Shown here: piece by piece, positions 6,364 through 15,149 of the stretch
Numbering within the stretch: position 1 is the first letter of the stretch
Layout of the letters: the number at the start of each line of letters is the position of its first letter
NCBI GenBank assembly: GCA_958402795.1
Contig: CATXUX010000036.1
Location: 1 to 36,031, forward strand
Origin: an uncultured Lachnospiraceae bacterium
Lineage (GTDB): Bacteria > Bacillota > Clostridia > Lachnospirales > Lachnospiraceae
Direction of reading: 5' to 3'
DNA length: 36,031 bases
Notes under the pieces: generated by a model
Told to the model about the DNA's origin: nothing
The model's input: only the letters and a program-made list of their open reading frames with translations
Databases searched by the model: none
Translations under genes and position numbers: made by a program

Positions 6364-9021
6364 ATGAAGATGGTAAGCAAAGAACTGGCAAAGACCTACG
6401 ATCCGAAAGCGATCGAGGAAAAGACGTATAACAACTGGTGTGAGAAGAAGTACTTTCATGCCGAGGTGGACCGCAGCAGGAAGCCGTTTACGACGGTGAT
6501 GCCGCCTCCGAATATTACAGGAAAGCTGCATATGGGACATGCGCTGGACAATACGCTGCAGGATATCCTGATCCGATATAAGAGGATGCAGGGATATAAT
6601 GTACTCTGGGTTCCGGGTACGGATCATGCGGCGATCTCTACAGAAGTAAAGGTGACCAACCAGTTAAAGGAAGAAGGAATTGACAAGAAAGAACTGGGCA
6701 GGGAAGGCTTTCTGGAACGTACCTGGCAGTGGAAGGAAGAGTATGCGGGTACGATCGAGAATCAGCTTAAGAAGCTGGGCGTGTCATGCGACTGGGATCG
6801 TGAGCGCTTTACGATGGACGAAGGATGTTCCGAGGCAGTAAAGGAAGCATTTATCAGATTGTATGAAAAAGGCTATATTTATAAAGGATCCCGGATCATC
6901 AACTGGTGCCCGAAGTGCAAGACGTCTCTTTCAGACGCGGAAGTGGAGCACGCGGAGCAGGATGGTCATTTCTGGCATATCAAATATCCGGTTGTCGGAA
7001 CGGATGAGTTCCTTGAGATCGCGACGACCCGTCCGGAGACCATGCTTGGGGATACGGCGATCGCGGTACATCCGGATGATGAACGGTATAAGGATCTGGT
7101 CGGGAAAAAGGTACTGCTGCCTCTGGTAAACCGGGAGATCCCGGTTGTGGCGGATTATTATGTGGATAAGGAGTTTGGGACCGGTGCGGTGAAGATCACA
7201 CCGGCACATGATCCCAATGACTTTGAGGTCGGGAAGCGTCACAATCTGGAAGAGATCAATATCATGAATGATGACGCGACCATCAATGAACGCGGCGGAA
7301 AGTATGCAGGAATGGATCGGTATGAGGCGCGCAGGGCGATCGTCGCAGATCTGGAAGAGCAGGGATATCTGGTGAAGGTTGTGCCTCATTCGCACAATGT
7401 AGGAACGCATGACCGGTGCGGTACGACGGTGGAGCCGCTGATCAAGCAGCAGTGGTTTGTGCGGATGGATGAATTGGCAAAACCGGCGATCAAGGCGCTG
7501 GAGACAGGGGAACTGCGGTTTGTCCCGGAGCGTTTTAACAAGATTTATCTGCACTGGCTGGAGAATATTAAGGACTGGTGCATATCCAGACAGATCTGGT
7601 GGGGACACAGGATCCCGGCATACTATTGCGACGACTGCGGCGAGATCGTTGTGGCAAAGGAGACTCCGGCTGTGTGTCCGAAGTGCGGCTGCACACATTT
7701 TACGCAGGACGAGGATACGCTGGATACCTGGTTTTCCTCTGCGCTCTGGCCGTTCTCCACACTGGGGTGGCCCGAACAGACGGAAGAACTGGATTATTTC
7801 TACCCGACAGATGTACTTGTAACCGGCTATGACATTATATTCTTCTGGGTGATCCGGATGGTTTTCTCCGGCTATGAGCATACAGGGAAAAGTCCGTTCC
7901 ATACGGTTGTGATCCATGGTCTGGTGCGGGATTCGCAGGGGCGTAAGATGAGCAAATCTCTCGGAAACGGGATCGATCCGCTTGAGATCATCGACCAATA
8001 TGGGGCGGATGCGCTGCGTCTGACGCTGGTAACCGGAAATGCGCCGGGGAATGATATGCGTTTCTATCATGAAAGGGTAGAGGCGAGCCGGAATTTTGCC
8101 AACAAGGTATGGAATGCATCCAGGTTCATTCTGATGAATATGGAAGAAAATATCGTGGACGAGCCGGAGGACTTCCTGCTGAAGCCGGCTGATCGATGGA
8201 TTTTGTCCAGAATGAATAAGCTGACACAGGAAGTCACGGAGAACATGGACAAGTATGAACTTGGAATTGCCGTGCAGAAGGTGTACGATTTTGTATGGGA
8301 TGAATTCTGCGACTGGTATGTGGAACTGGCAAAGTACAGGATCTATCATGCCAAAGAGGATTCACAGTCCGCCGCATGCGCGCTCTGGACATTGAAGAAC
8401 GTATTGGCGCAGGCGTTAAAGCTTCTTCATCCATTTATGCCGTTTATTACAGAGGAGATTTACAGCGCGCTCGTACCGGAAGAGGAGTCTCTGATGATGT
8501 CGAAGTGGCCGGTATACCGCGAGGAATGGAATTTTCCGATGATGGAGGATCTGATGAACCATGTGAAAGACATTACCCGCGGCATTCGGAATATACGTTC
8601 GGAGATGAATGTACCGAACAACCGCAGAACGAAGGTGGTCATTGTCAGTCAGAACAGAGATCTGCTGACCGGGATCGATACCTTTAAGGAGTCCTTGAAG
8701 CCATTGCTTCTGGCCAATGACGTCATCTTGCATTACGAGAAGAAGGGCGTGGCTGAGGATGCGGTGTCCGTTGTTGTACCGGGAGCAACAGTATATCTCC
8801 CGCTGGAAGACCTGATTGACTTTGAGCAGGAGATGGAGCGCCTGACGAAAGAGGAAGAACGGCTGAAAAAGGAGATCGCAAGGGCCGATGGCATGCTTTC
8901 AAACGAGAAGTTTGTCAGCAAGGCTCCGGCGGAGAAAGTACAGGCGGAAAGAGACAAACTGGAGAAATATACACAGATGCTTGCGCAGGTGCAGGAGCGC
9001 ATGGCAGGCATGAAAAAATAA
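6364..9021 (+). CDS. valS: Valine--tRNA ligase
   Basis: This class I aminoacyl-tRNA synthetase charges tRNA(Val) with valine in the cytoplasm, and its editing domain removes mischarged threonine. The 885-residue length is normal. The HIGH-type motif is HMGH (residues 56-59), preceded by P-P-P-N-I-T-G-K-L. The catalytic-loop KMSKS is exact at residues 528-532. The editing (CP1) domain shows A-T-T-R-P-E-T-M-L-G-D near residue 220 and a C-P-K-C pair near 439. The C-terminal 60 or so residues form the basic coiled coil typical of ValRS. The start ATG at 6364 is preceded by GCGAGGAG. It is preceded by a leader with an attenuator-like terminator but no recognisable T-box consensus. Confidence 0.97.
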   Translation: MKMVSKELAKTYDPKAIEEKTYNNWCEKKYFHAEVDRSRKPFTTVMPPPNITGKLHMGHALDNTLQDILIRYKRMQGYNVLWVPGTDHAAISTEVKVTNQLKEEGIDKKELGREGFLERTWQWKEEYAGTIENQLKKLGVSCDWDRERFTMDEGCSEAVKEAFIRLYEKGYIYKGSRIINWCPKCKTSLSDAEVEHAEQDGHFWHIKYPVVGTDEFLEIATTRPETMLGDTAIAVHPDDERYKDLVGKKVLLPLVNREIPVVADYYVDKEFGTGAVKITPAHDPNDFEVGKRHNLEEINIMNDDATINERGGKYAGMDRYEARRAIVADLEEQGYLVKVVPHSHNVGTHDRCGTTVEPLIKQQWFVRMDELAKPAIKALETGELRFVPERFNKIYLHWLENIKDWCISRQIWWGHRIPAYYCDDCGEIVVAKETPAVCPKCGCTHFTQDEDTLDTWFSSALWPFSTLGWPEQTEELDYFYPTDVLVTGYDIIFFWVIRMVFSGYEHTGKSPFHTVVIHGLVRDSQGRKMSKSLGNGIDPLEIIDQYGADALRLTLVTGNAPGNDMRFYHERVEASRNFANKVWNASRFILMNMEENIVDEPEDFLLKPADRWILSRMNKLTQEVTENMDKYELGIAVQKVYDFVWDEFCDWYVELAKYRIYHAKEDSQSAACALWTLKNVLAQALKLLHPFMPFITEEIYSALVPEEESLMMSKWPVYREEWNFPMMEDLMNHVKDITRGIRNIRSEMNVPNNRRTKVVIVSQNRDLLTGIDTFKESLKPLLLANDVILHYEKKGVAEDAVSVVVPGATVYLPLEDLIDFEQEMERLTKEEERLKKEIARADGMLSNEKFVSKAPAEKVQAERDKLEKYTQMLAQVQERMAGMKK

Positions 9022-9040
9022 ACACATCAGGAAGGACTTT

Positions 9041-9071
9041 GGTCAGATTCCGGCAGAGCCGGAGTCTGACC
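9041..9071 (+). other. Strong stem-loop in leader of the LTA-synthase-like gene
   Basis: A 13-base stem (9041-9053 with 9059-9071, one G-T pair) closes a 5-base loop. No T-run follows, so it is not a typical intrinsic terminator. It may stabilise or process the valS/ltaS-like mRNA or be part of a small regulatory element. Confidence 0.5.
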
Positions 9072-9144
9072 CGTGTACAGACACAGATATTTCGGGCAAG
9101 GAGAGTGTACCGGTACGCCAGATGTGGTATAAGGTGAGGTAACA

Positions 9145-11367
9145 ATGAAAAAGTTTCATATAAAAAAGCCGGATATCAAAGGCTTTTTTCAGAAAGTAAA
9201 GAACCTGAAACTGGAAGATGTGAAAGCGCATCACAGGGAGAAAAAAGCGCGGAGAGAGCGGATCTTGGAAGAACGCCGCAATAGTCCGGCGGCAAAGAAG
9301 ATGCAGCCGGTCTACCGGTTTATGAACCGGATCTCGCCGCTGCTGCATTTTGTACTGGCGTGTCTGATCAACTTTGCGATTGAAGCAGTTTCCCGGCATT
9401 CTTTTGTGGAAGCGTGGGAATATATGACCGGTACGCCGGCGGTATTTTTATTTAATGCCTATCTGATCTGGGCGACGCTTTTGCTTGTATATGTATTCCG
9501 AAGGCGGATGTTTGCAAGAATCATCATCAGTGTCGTATGGCTGGTACTGGGGATCGTGAACGGATATCTTCTGATAAAGAGAGTGACGCCGTTTAATGCG
9601 CAGGATCTGAAAGTGCTTTCAGACGCAGTCTCGCTGACCAGCAATTATTTCAATGCTTTTGAGATTGTGCTGATTGTGGTCGGGGTTGTCGCATTGATCT
9701 TATGGATCGTCTCAATGTGGAGGCGCGGGGCACAGTACAAAGGAAAGATGCACAGGATTGCGGCGCTGCTTGTAACGGCGGCGGGACTGGCAGGATATGT
9801 GGTGCTTACGGATGTGGCAATCGATAAAAGAGTCGTATCAAATTACTTTGGAAATATTGCTTTTGCCTATGAGGATTATGGCTTTCCCTATTGCTTCATG
9901 GCAAGCTTGTTTAATACAGGAATCTCGCAGCCGGCGGGATATGATGAGGAAACAATGCGTGCGATCAGTAATGACGGCGCGATCACGGTAAGCGAGACGG
10001 GACGTTCTGAAGAAGAACTTCCGAATATTATTTTTGTACAGTTGGAATCGTTCTTTGATCCGACAGAGGTGGAATGGCTCCAGTTTTCCGAGGATCCGAT
10101 TCCGAATCTGAGAAGTATGTTCGAAGAGTATTCTTCCGGTTACTTTAAATCCCCGTCGGTAGGCGCAGGAACTTCTAACACGGAATTTGAAGTGCTGACC
10201 GGTATGAGTATGCGTTTCTTCGGACCGGGGGAATATCCATACAAGACTTATGCGAAGACGAATGTGCTCGAGAGCGCGGCAACTGCGCTGGGAGAACTGG
10301 GGTACGGCACGGAGGCGTTACATAACAACGGCGGTAATTTCTACAGCCGGGCACAGGTATTCAACCATATGGGATTTGACCATTACACGAGTAAGGAGTT
10401 CATGAACATTTTACAGACGACGCCGAAGGGTTGGGCGACGGATGATATTCTGGTGCCGAATATTCTGGAATCCATGGATACGACAGAGGGACAGGATTTT
10501 GTCATGACGATCAGTGTGCAGGGACACGGCGATTATCCGACAGAGCCGACACTGGAAGATCCGGAGATCATTGTCAGCGGTGTCGAGGATGAAGGGAAAC
10601 GGAACGCATGGGAATACTATGTCAATGAAGTTCATGAGATGGACAAGTTTGCAGGAGAACTTGTGAAAGCGATCGAGGAACGTGGGGAACCGACGGTGAT
10701 CGTGTTCTATGGAGACCATCTTCCGACGATGGGACTTGAGGCGAAGGATTTAAAGAGCAGATATCTGTATAATACGAATTATGTGATCTGGGATAATATC
10801 GGTCTGGAGAAGAAGGACGGCAATTATGCCGCATACCAGATCATGGCGGAAGTGTTCGACCGTCTGGATATCCACAGTGGTACGGTGTTCAATTACCATC
10901 AGCAGCGGAAAGATACGAAGAACTATCTGTCGGATCTGGAGCTGCTGCAGTATGATATTCTGTATGGAGAGCAGTATGTATATGAGGAATCCGGGCAGCC
11001 GATCACAGAAGGACATATGGTGATGGGGGTAAAGGATACCATCATTTCGGATCTGGTGGAACAGCCGGATGGAACGTACAGTGTGTATGGAGAGAACTTT
11101 ACAAAACAGAGTAAAGTGTATATCAATGATGAAAAGCAGACAAGTACGTTTATGAATAATACGCGGATCGACCTGAAAGAATCCGATCTGAGAGACGGCG
11201 ATGTGATCATGGTGGCACAGGTGGGTTCCAGCAACACGATTTTCCGTACATCGAAAAAATTTGAATACAGAGACGGGAAATTAACGGAACTGCCGGACGA
11301 TCCGGACGAGGTCGAGACGGGGCGGAATGCGTTTGTGAGCGCGGAAGACGACGAGACGGAAGATTGA
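9145..11367 (+). CDS. LTA synthase family sulfatase-type membrane protein
   Basis: The 740-residue protein belongs to the LtaS / phosphoglycerol transferase family (alkaline phosphatase superfamily), which polymerises glycerophosphate on membrane lipid outside the cell. A very basic cytoplasmic N-terminus (1-60) precedes five membrane segments (about 63-82, 98-118, 123-144, 171-190, 203-222). The extracellular catalytic domain runs from about 292 to 590. Metal-binding Glu is in FVQLESF (residue 301), the nucleophile is Thr343 in A-G-T-S-N-T-E-F, and later metal ligands are in V-Q-G-H-G-D-Y-P and Y-G-D-H-L-P. Residues about 625-715 form an extra beta-rich domain resembling an IPT/TIG (Ig-like) module, absent from LtaS of Staphylococcus. 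The end is acidic. A GAGGT site precedes ATG 9145. The substrate (glycerophosphate or another alditol phosphate) cannot be told. Confidence 0.9.
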   Translation: MKKFHIKKPDIKGFFQKVKNLKLEDVKAHHREKKARRERILEERRNSPAAKKMQPVYRFMNRISPLLHFVLACLINFAIEAVSRHSFVEAWEYMTGTPAVFLFNAYLIWATLLLVYVFRRRMFARIIISVVWLVLGIVNGYLLIKRVTPFNAQDLKVLSDAVSLTSNYFNAFEIVLIVVGVVALILWIVSMWRRGAQYKGKMHRIAALLVTAAGLAGYVVLTDVAIDKRVVSNYFGNIAFAYEDYGFPYCFMASLFNTGISQPAGYDEETMRAISNDGAITVSETGRSEEELPNIIFVQLESFFDPTEVEWLQFSEDPIPNLRSMFEEYSSGYFKSPSVGAGTSNTEFEVLTGMSMRFFGPGEYPYKTYAKTNVLESAATALGELGYGTEALHNNGGNFYSRAQVFNHMGFDHYTSKEFMNILQTTPKGWATDDILVPNILESMDTTEGQDFVMTISVQGHGDYPTEPTLEDPEIIVSGVEDEGKRNAWEYYVNEVHEMDKFAGELVKAIEERGEPTVIVFYGDHLPTMGLEAKDLKSRYLYNTNYVIWDNIGLEKKDGNYAAYQIMAEVFDRLDIHSGTVFNYHQQRKDTKNYLSDLELLQYDILYGEQYVYEESGQPITEGHMVMGVKDTIISDLVEQPDGTYSVYGENFTKQSKVYINDEKQTSTFMNNTRIDLKESDLRDGDVIMVAQVGSSNTIFRTSKKFEYRDGKLTELPDDPDEVETGRNAFVSAEDDETED

Positions 11368-11387
11368 TGTGTCAGACGGGAGCAAAA

Positions 11388-12686
11388 ATGGCGACATACA
11401 GACAGGCAGTACAATATATATCAGAAATTCCGAAATTTACGAAAAAGAATTGCCCGGAGCATACAAAAGCGTTTTTACATGCGCTGGGCGATCCCCAGGA
11501 CAGTCTGAAAGTGATCCATGTTGCAGGGACAAACGGGAAAGGTTCGGTGTGTTCCTGTATTGACGTGATGCTGCGTGCCGAAGGAAAGCGGACCGGATTG
11601 TTTTTATCGCCGCACCTTGTCAGGATGAATGAACGGATCGTGATCGACGGGCAGGAGATTTCCGATGATGACTTTGCTGCAGTTTATGAGACTGTTCTGG
11701 AGCAGGTACATGAGCTGGAAAAACAGGGCATACCGCATCCGACTTTTTTTGAATTTTTGTTTGGCATGGCGGTATATGCTTTTGCAGAGGCCGGTGTGGA
11801 ATATGCGGTACTGGAGACCGGACTGGGCGGCAGGCTGGATGCGACGAACTGCGTAGAACATCCGGTCTGCTCCGTGATCACTTCCATCGGAATGGACCAT
11901 ACCAGGTATCTGGGAGACACGCTGGAGAAGATCGCGGGTGAAAAGGCAGGAATTTTCAAGCGCGGCGTCCCGGCATATTATATTGAGGGAAAGGAAGAAA
12001 GCAACCGCACTATTGAGCGAAAGGCGGCAGAGCTTGGGATTTCCTGTAAAAAAGTCAGGAAAAATGCGTTTAAAATTTTGGAAATCACGGAGAAATCTAT
12101 TGCATTTTCCTGTGCAGATGCGTATTATGGAGATGTTACATGGATTTTACACAATACCGGACTCTATCAGGTGGAGAATACGATGCTGGCACTGGAAGTG
12201 ATGCGCGGGATACTGGGGGAATACGGGCATCCAAAGCTGTGGCGGGATGCGCTGGCGGAAAGTGTATGGACCGGAAGGATGGAGGAAGTGGCACCGGGCG
12301 TCTATGCAGATGGAGCGCACAATCCGGATGCGGTGGAACGTTTTGCACAGAGTGTTGCGGGCAGACGCGGTATCGGAATTCTATTTTCAGCAGTGGAAGA
12401 TAAAGATTACGCGGAGATGATCCGGTGTCTGTGCGAAGAGGTAGACGCAGATTTCTATGTTGTGACACATATTACAGACAGGCGGGCCGCGGATGCAGCT
12501 ACCCTGGCAGGACTGTTTGGGAAGTATACAGACAGACCTGTGATCGTGAAAGAATCCCTGCGGGATGCCTGGGATTATTGTATGGAACACCAGGAAGGAA
12601 GGAACATTTACTGTATCGGCTCCCTTTATCTGGTGGGGATGATCCGGGAATTTCTGGATCATATCGAGGAGGAGTTATCGTGTTAA
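11388..12686 (+). CDS. folC: Folylpolyglutamate synthase / dihydrofolate synthase
   Basis: This Mur-ligase-family enzyme adds glutamate to (dihydro)folate using ATP, in the cytoplasm. With the start at ATG 11388 (GGGAG at 11378-11382) the protein has 432 residues, normal for FolC. An upstream TTG/ATG pair at 11364-11369 overlaps the preceding stop but gives an unusual extension. The P-loop is V-A-G-T-N-G-K-G-S (residues 45-53). F-L-S-P-H-L follows at about residue 71, and the Mur-ligase segment E-T-G-L-G-G-R-L-D-A-T-N lies near residue 145. The segment A-D-G-A-H-N-P-D near residue 307 is also characteristic. The stop overlaps the start of a 44-codon gene, which indicates co-translation. Confidence 0.93.
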   Translation: MATYRQAVQYISEIPKFTKKNCPEHTKAFLHALGDPQDSLKVIHVAGTNGKGSVCSCIDVMLRAEGKRTGLFLSPHLVRMNERIVIDGQEISDDDFAAVYETVLEQVHELEKQGIPHPTFFEFLFGMAVYAFAEAGVEYAVLETGLGGRLDATNCVEHPVCSVITSIGMDHTRYLGDTLEKIAGEKAGIFKRGVPAYYIEGKEESNRTIERKAAELGISCKKVRKNAFKILEITEKSIAFSCADAYYGDVTWILHNTGLYQVENTMLALEVMRGILGEYGHPKLWRDALAESVWTGRMEEVAPGVYADGAHNPDAVERFAQSVAGRRGIGILFSAVEDKDYAEMIRCLCEEVDADFYVVTHITDRRAADAATLAGLFGKYTDRPVIVKESLRDAWDYCMEHQEGRNIYCIGSLYLVGMIREFLDHIEEELSC

Positions 12687-12814
12687 ATTTTGATGAAGAA
12701 CTAAAGAAGTTTAAACCGTGCCTGGAAGTAGAGGACATCGAGGACGCGGTATACGAAGAAGAACTGACAGATGTAACAGATTTCCTGAAGCAGGTTATGG
12801 AGCAGACAAAATAG
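12680..12814 (+). CDS. Small acidic protein coupled to folC
   Basis: A 44-codon frame starts with GTG at 12680, overlapping the folC stop (TAA 12684-12686) and preceded by a perfect AGGAGG (12668-12673, inside folC). It ends at 12814, 19 bases before the TPR gene. The product is strongly acidic (many Glu and Asp) with the segment E-D-I-E-D-A-V-Y-E-E-E. It has no signal or membrane segment. The ideal ribosome binding site and tight packing support it being real. Function unknown. Confidence 0.65.
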   Translation: MLNFDEELKKFKPCLEVEDIEDAVYEEELTDVTDFLKQVMEQTK

Positions 12815-12833
12815 AAAGATTATGGTGACATAG

Positions 12834-14204
12834 ATGGATTATACGAAGCAGATCATGTATTATTCCAATCAGTGGTACAATGATGGCCTTAGAAAAGCAA
12901 AGGTGCGGGATCTGTCCGGCGCGGTTGTCTCACTCCGGCAAAGTCTGCGGTTTAATAAGGGGAATATCGCTGCGAGAAATCTTCTGGGACTTGTGTATTA
13001 CGGAAGAGGAGAAGTGGCGGAAGCGCTTGTGGAATGGATCATCAGTAAAAATCTGCGCCCGGGAGATAATATTGCAAGTGAATATATTCGAAGAGTACAG
13101 CAGTCGGCAAAGAAGCTGGAAAAGGTCAATCAGGCAGTAAAAAAATATAACCAATGTCTGGTGTACTGCGCGCAGGGCGGGGAAGACATGGCGCTGATAC
13201 AGTTAAAACAGGTGGTTTCGGCACATCCTTCTTTTTTGAAGGCGCACCAGCTCCTCGCTGTGCTTTATCTCAGAAAAAAGCAGTATTCCAAGGCAAATCA
13301 GGAATTGAAGACTGCGAGAAAACTGGATACGACCAATGAGATCACGATGTACTATATGCATGAATTGTCTCAGGCAGGAAACAGCCGGATACACAGTCAG
13401 GAAAAGAAAGAAAACCGTCAAAGAAAAATGACGAAAGAACACAGACTGGGAAATGAGACGGTGATCCAGCCGGCATACCGCGTTGTGAAAAAGTTGTCGG
13501 CAAAGGCGTCAATTGTAAATATTGTCATCGGAGCATGCATCGGAGCGGCGATCATCTGGTATCTGATCGTTCCGGCAGTAGATGAGGCGAAGGCAGGAGA
13601 GACAAACCGGCAGATCATTGAGTACAGTGAACAGATCAATACGATGGAAGCACAGATCAGCGCGCTGACAAGAACACTGGAGGATTACCGTACCGCCGGA
13701 GATGATTCCGAGGCGGCGAAGCAGACGGCGGCAAGTACGTCAGACAGCTATGAGAATCTGCTGACAGCGGTAGAACAGTATAATTCCGGAAACTATACGG
13801 CAGATACGATTGCGGATACCCTGCTGAATATTAACCGGGATCTGCTCGGAGCGACCGGACAGACACAGTATGATACGCTTACCGGAAATATTTACCCGAA
13901 CGCATGCAGCATCAAGTATGAGGCGGGGGTAGCGTCGCTGAATGTTGCCAATTACGAGACGGCGATTGATAATCTGTACAAGGTCGTGCGGATGGATGAG
14001 ACATACGATGAAGGCGGCGCACTCCTGAATCTGGGAATTGCGTACCTGAGAAACGGGGATTCCGAATCGGCTTCGACCTGGCTGCAGAAAGTGATCGATT
14101 CTTATCCTGACACAGAGTATGCACAGGAAGCACAGAATAATCTGAATTCGATCGCACAGTCAGCGGAGACAGAAGGAGAAAACGCAGAAACTACAACAGA
14201 ATAA
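12834..14204 (+). CDS. TPR-repeat protein with one membrane segment
   Basis: The 456-residue protein has tetratricopeptide-type repeats in its N-terminal half (about 14-190) with recurring L-x-x-G-x-x-x-A-x-x segments such as R-N-L-L-G-L-V-Y-Y-G-R-G. A basic stretch at about 185-210 is followed by one hydrophobic segment (about 227-250), a coiled-coil region (about 255-290), and a second TPR group near the C-terminus (about 360-440). This is a single-pass membrane protein with repeats on both sides of the membrane. The N-terminal half is probably cytoplasmic by the positive-inside rule. TPR arrays mediate protein-protein contacts; the partner is unknown. It ends the folC operon and is followed by two hairpins, the second with a T-run. 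Confidence 0.8.
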   Translation: MDYTKQIMYYSNQWYNDGLRKAKVRDLSGAVVSLRQSLRFNKGNIAARNLLGLVYYGRGEVAEALVEWIISKNLRPGDNIASEYIRRVQQSAKKLEKVNQAVKKYNQCLVYCAQGGEDMALIQLKQVVSAHPSFLKAHQLLAVLYLRKKQYSKANQELKTARKLDTTNEITMYYMHELSQAGNSRIHSQEKKENRQRKMTKEHRLGNETVIQPAYRVVKKLSAKASIVNIVIGACIGAAIIWYLIVPAVDEAKAGETNRQIIEYSEQINTMEAQISALTRTLEDYRTAGDDSEAAKQTAASTSDSYENLLTAVEQYNSGNYTADTIADTLLNINRDLLGATGQTQYDTLTGNIYPNACSIKYEAGVASLNVANYETAIDNLYKVVRMDETYDEGGALLNLGIAYLRNGDSESASTWLQKVIDSYPDTEYAQEAQNNLNSIAQSAETEGENAETTTE

Positions 14205-14282
14205 AAGATCTCACATCAGGAAAGAGGAGATCTTTATCGAAATACGAAAGAAAAGGACATGTAAGAAATTACATGTCCTTTT
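14205..14282. terminator. Two stem-loops, the second a strong bidirectional terminator
   Basis: The first hairpin pairs 14205-14213 with 14227-14235 (AAAGATCTC/GAGATCTTT). The second pairs 14251-14264 with 14269-14282, a perfect 14-base stem with GAAA loop, flanked by A-rich and T-rich sides so that it can work on both strands. Together they close the folC-TPR operon. Confidence 0.8.
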
Positions 14283-14292
14283 GTGTAGTCAT

Positions 14293-14355
14293 ATAACCCA
14301 ATGCAAGCATCGGGTTATGTGGAACCGGGCCGGTGGGGAGAGATATCCGGCCCGG
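14293..14355 (+). other. Two stem-loops in the spoIIA leader region
   Basis: Stem one pairs ATAACCC (14293-14299) with GGGTTAT (14312-14318). Stem two pairs CCGGGCCGG (14325-14333) with CCGGCCCGG (14347-14355), a perfect 9-base GC stem. Neither is followed by Ts. They lie just upstream of the spoIIAA ribosome binding site. I found no convincing SigH promoter match in this stretch. Confidence 0.5.
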
Positions 14356-14382
14356 AAAAATATCAGATTTGGAGGGAGTATT

Positions 14383-14697
14383 ATGGAGTATCAGGTACAG
14401 GAAAACTGCCTGACGATCTTTCTGCCGAAAGAGGTAGATCACCACAATGCAGAGAACATCCGCAAAAGCGCGGATTCCGTGATCGAGAAAAACCATATTA
14501 AATATGTGATTTTTGATTTTGAGAACACGGAGTTTATGGACAGCTCCGGAATCGGGGCAATTATGGGAAGATACCGGCTGATCCATCTGATCGGAGGGGA
14601 AGTCTGGGCGGTTCATACAAGCGAACGAATCCGGAAGATCCTGACCATGTCGGGAATGACAAAAATAATGCAGATCTATGAGGAGGAGAAATCATGA
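14383..14697 (+). CDS. spoIIAA: Anti-sigma F factor antagonist SpoIIAA
   Basis: This STAS-domain protein of 104 residues releases SigF from SpoIIAB by binding SpoIIAB when dephosphorylated. SpoIIAB phosphorylates it and SpoIIE dephosphorylates it in the forespore. The conserved phosphorylation segment F-M-D-S-S-G-I-G-A-I lies at residues 51-60, with Ser54/Ser55 as the site. The start ATG 14383 follows a strong GGAGGGA (14371-14377); upstream in-frame Met codons have no such site. The stop overlaps spoIIAB in an ATGA arrangement, so the two are co-translated. Confidence 0.96.
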   Translation: MEYQVQENCLTIFLPKEVDHHNAENIRKSADSVIEKNHIKYVIFDFENTEFMDSSGIGAIMGRYRLIHLIGGEVWAVHTSERIRKILTMSGMTKIMQIYEEEKS

Positions 14698-15149
14698 AAG
14701 ACACCAATGAAATGGAAGTGATTTTTGACAGCAATTCAGAAAATGAACGGTTTGCACGGGTGGCGGTAGCGGCTTTTCTGACGCAGCTGAACCCGACGGT
14801 AGAAGAAGTGTCGGACGTCAAGACGGCGGTATCAGAGGCTGTGACAAATTCGATTATACACGGATATGAGAATGAGATACATAAAATTGCAGTCCGCTGC
14901 CGCATCCAGGGAACGCGCTTTTTTATTGAAGTGCAGGATTATGGAAGGGGAATCGAGGATATTGCGCAGGCGATGATGCCGATGTATACGAGCAAACCGG
15001 AACTGGACCGGTCCGGGATGGGATTTTCGTTTATGGAGGCATTTATGGACAACGTGCAGGTAGAATCGACGCCCCACAAGGGAACAACGGTCAAAATGGA
15101 AAAGACGATCGGAAAAGGAAGGGACACATGGACCACACAATCGCTTTGA
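14694..15149 (+). CDS. spoIIAB: Anti-sigma F factor SpoIIAB
   Basis: This 151-residue GHKL-type serine kinase binds and inhibits SigF and phosphorylates SpoIIAA. The N-box is in S-E-A-V-T-N-S-I-I-H-G-Y (about residues 43-54). The G1/G2 ATP-binding boxes are D-Y-G-R-G-I-E-D-I and R-S-G-M-G-F-S-F. It starts 4 bases inside spoIIAA and its 3' end overlaps sigF by 22 bases, the classic spoIIA operon layout. Confidence 0.96.
   Translation: MKDTNEMEVIFDSNSENERFARVAVAAFLTQLNPTVEEVSDVKTAVSEAVTNSIIHGYENEIHKIAVRCRIQGTRFFIEVQDYGRGIEDIAQAMMPMYTSKPELDRSGMGFSFMEAFMDNVQVESTPHKGTTVKMEKTIGKGRDTWTTQSL

Noticed and set aside
6931..8349. Long 472-codon open frame antisense to valS
   Set aside because: It is fully covered by valS, whose identity is certain. 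The translated product is low in normal protein features and has no ribosome binding site; it is a codon-usage shadow.
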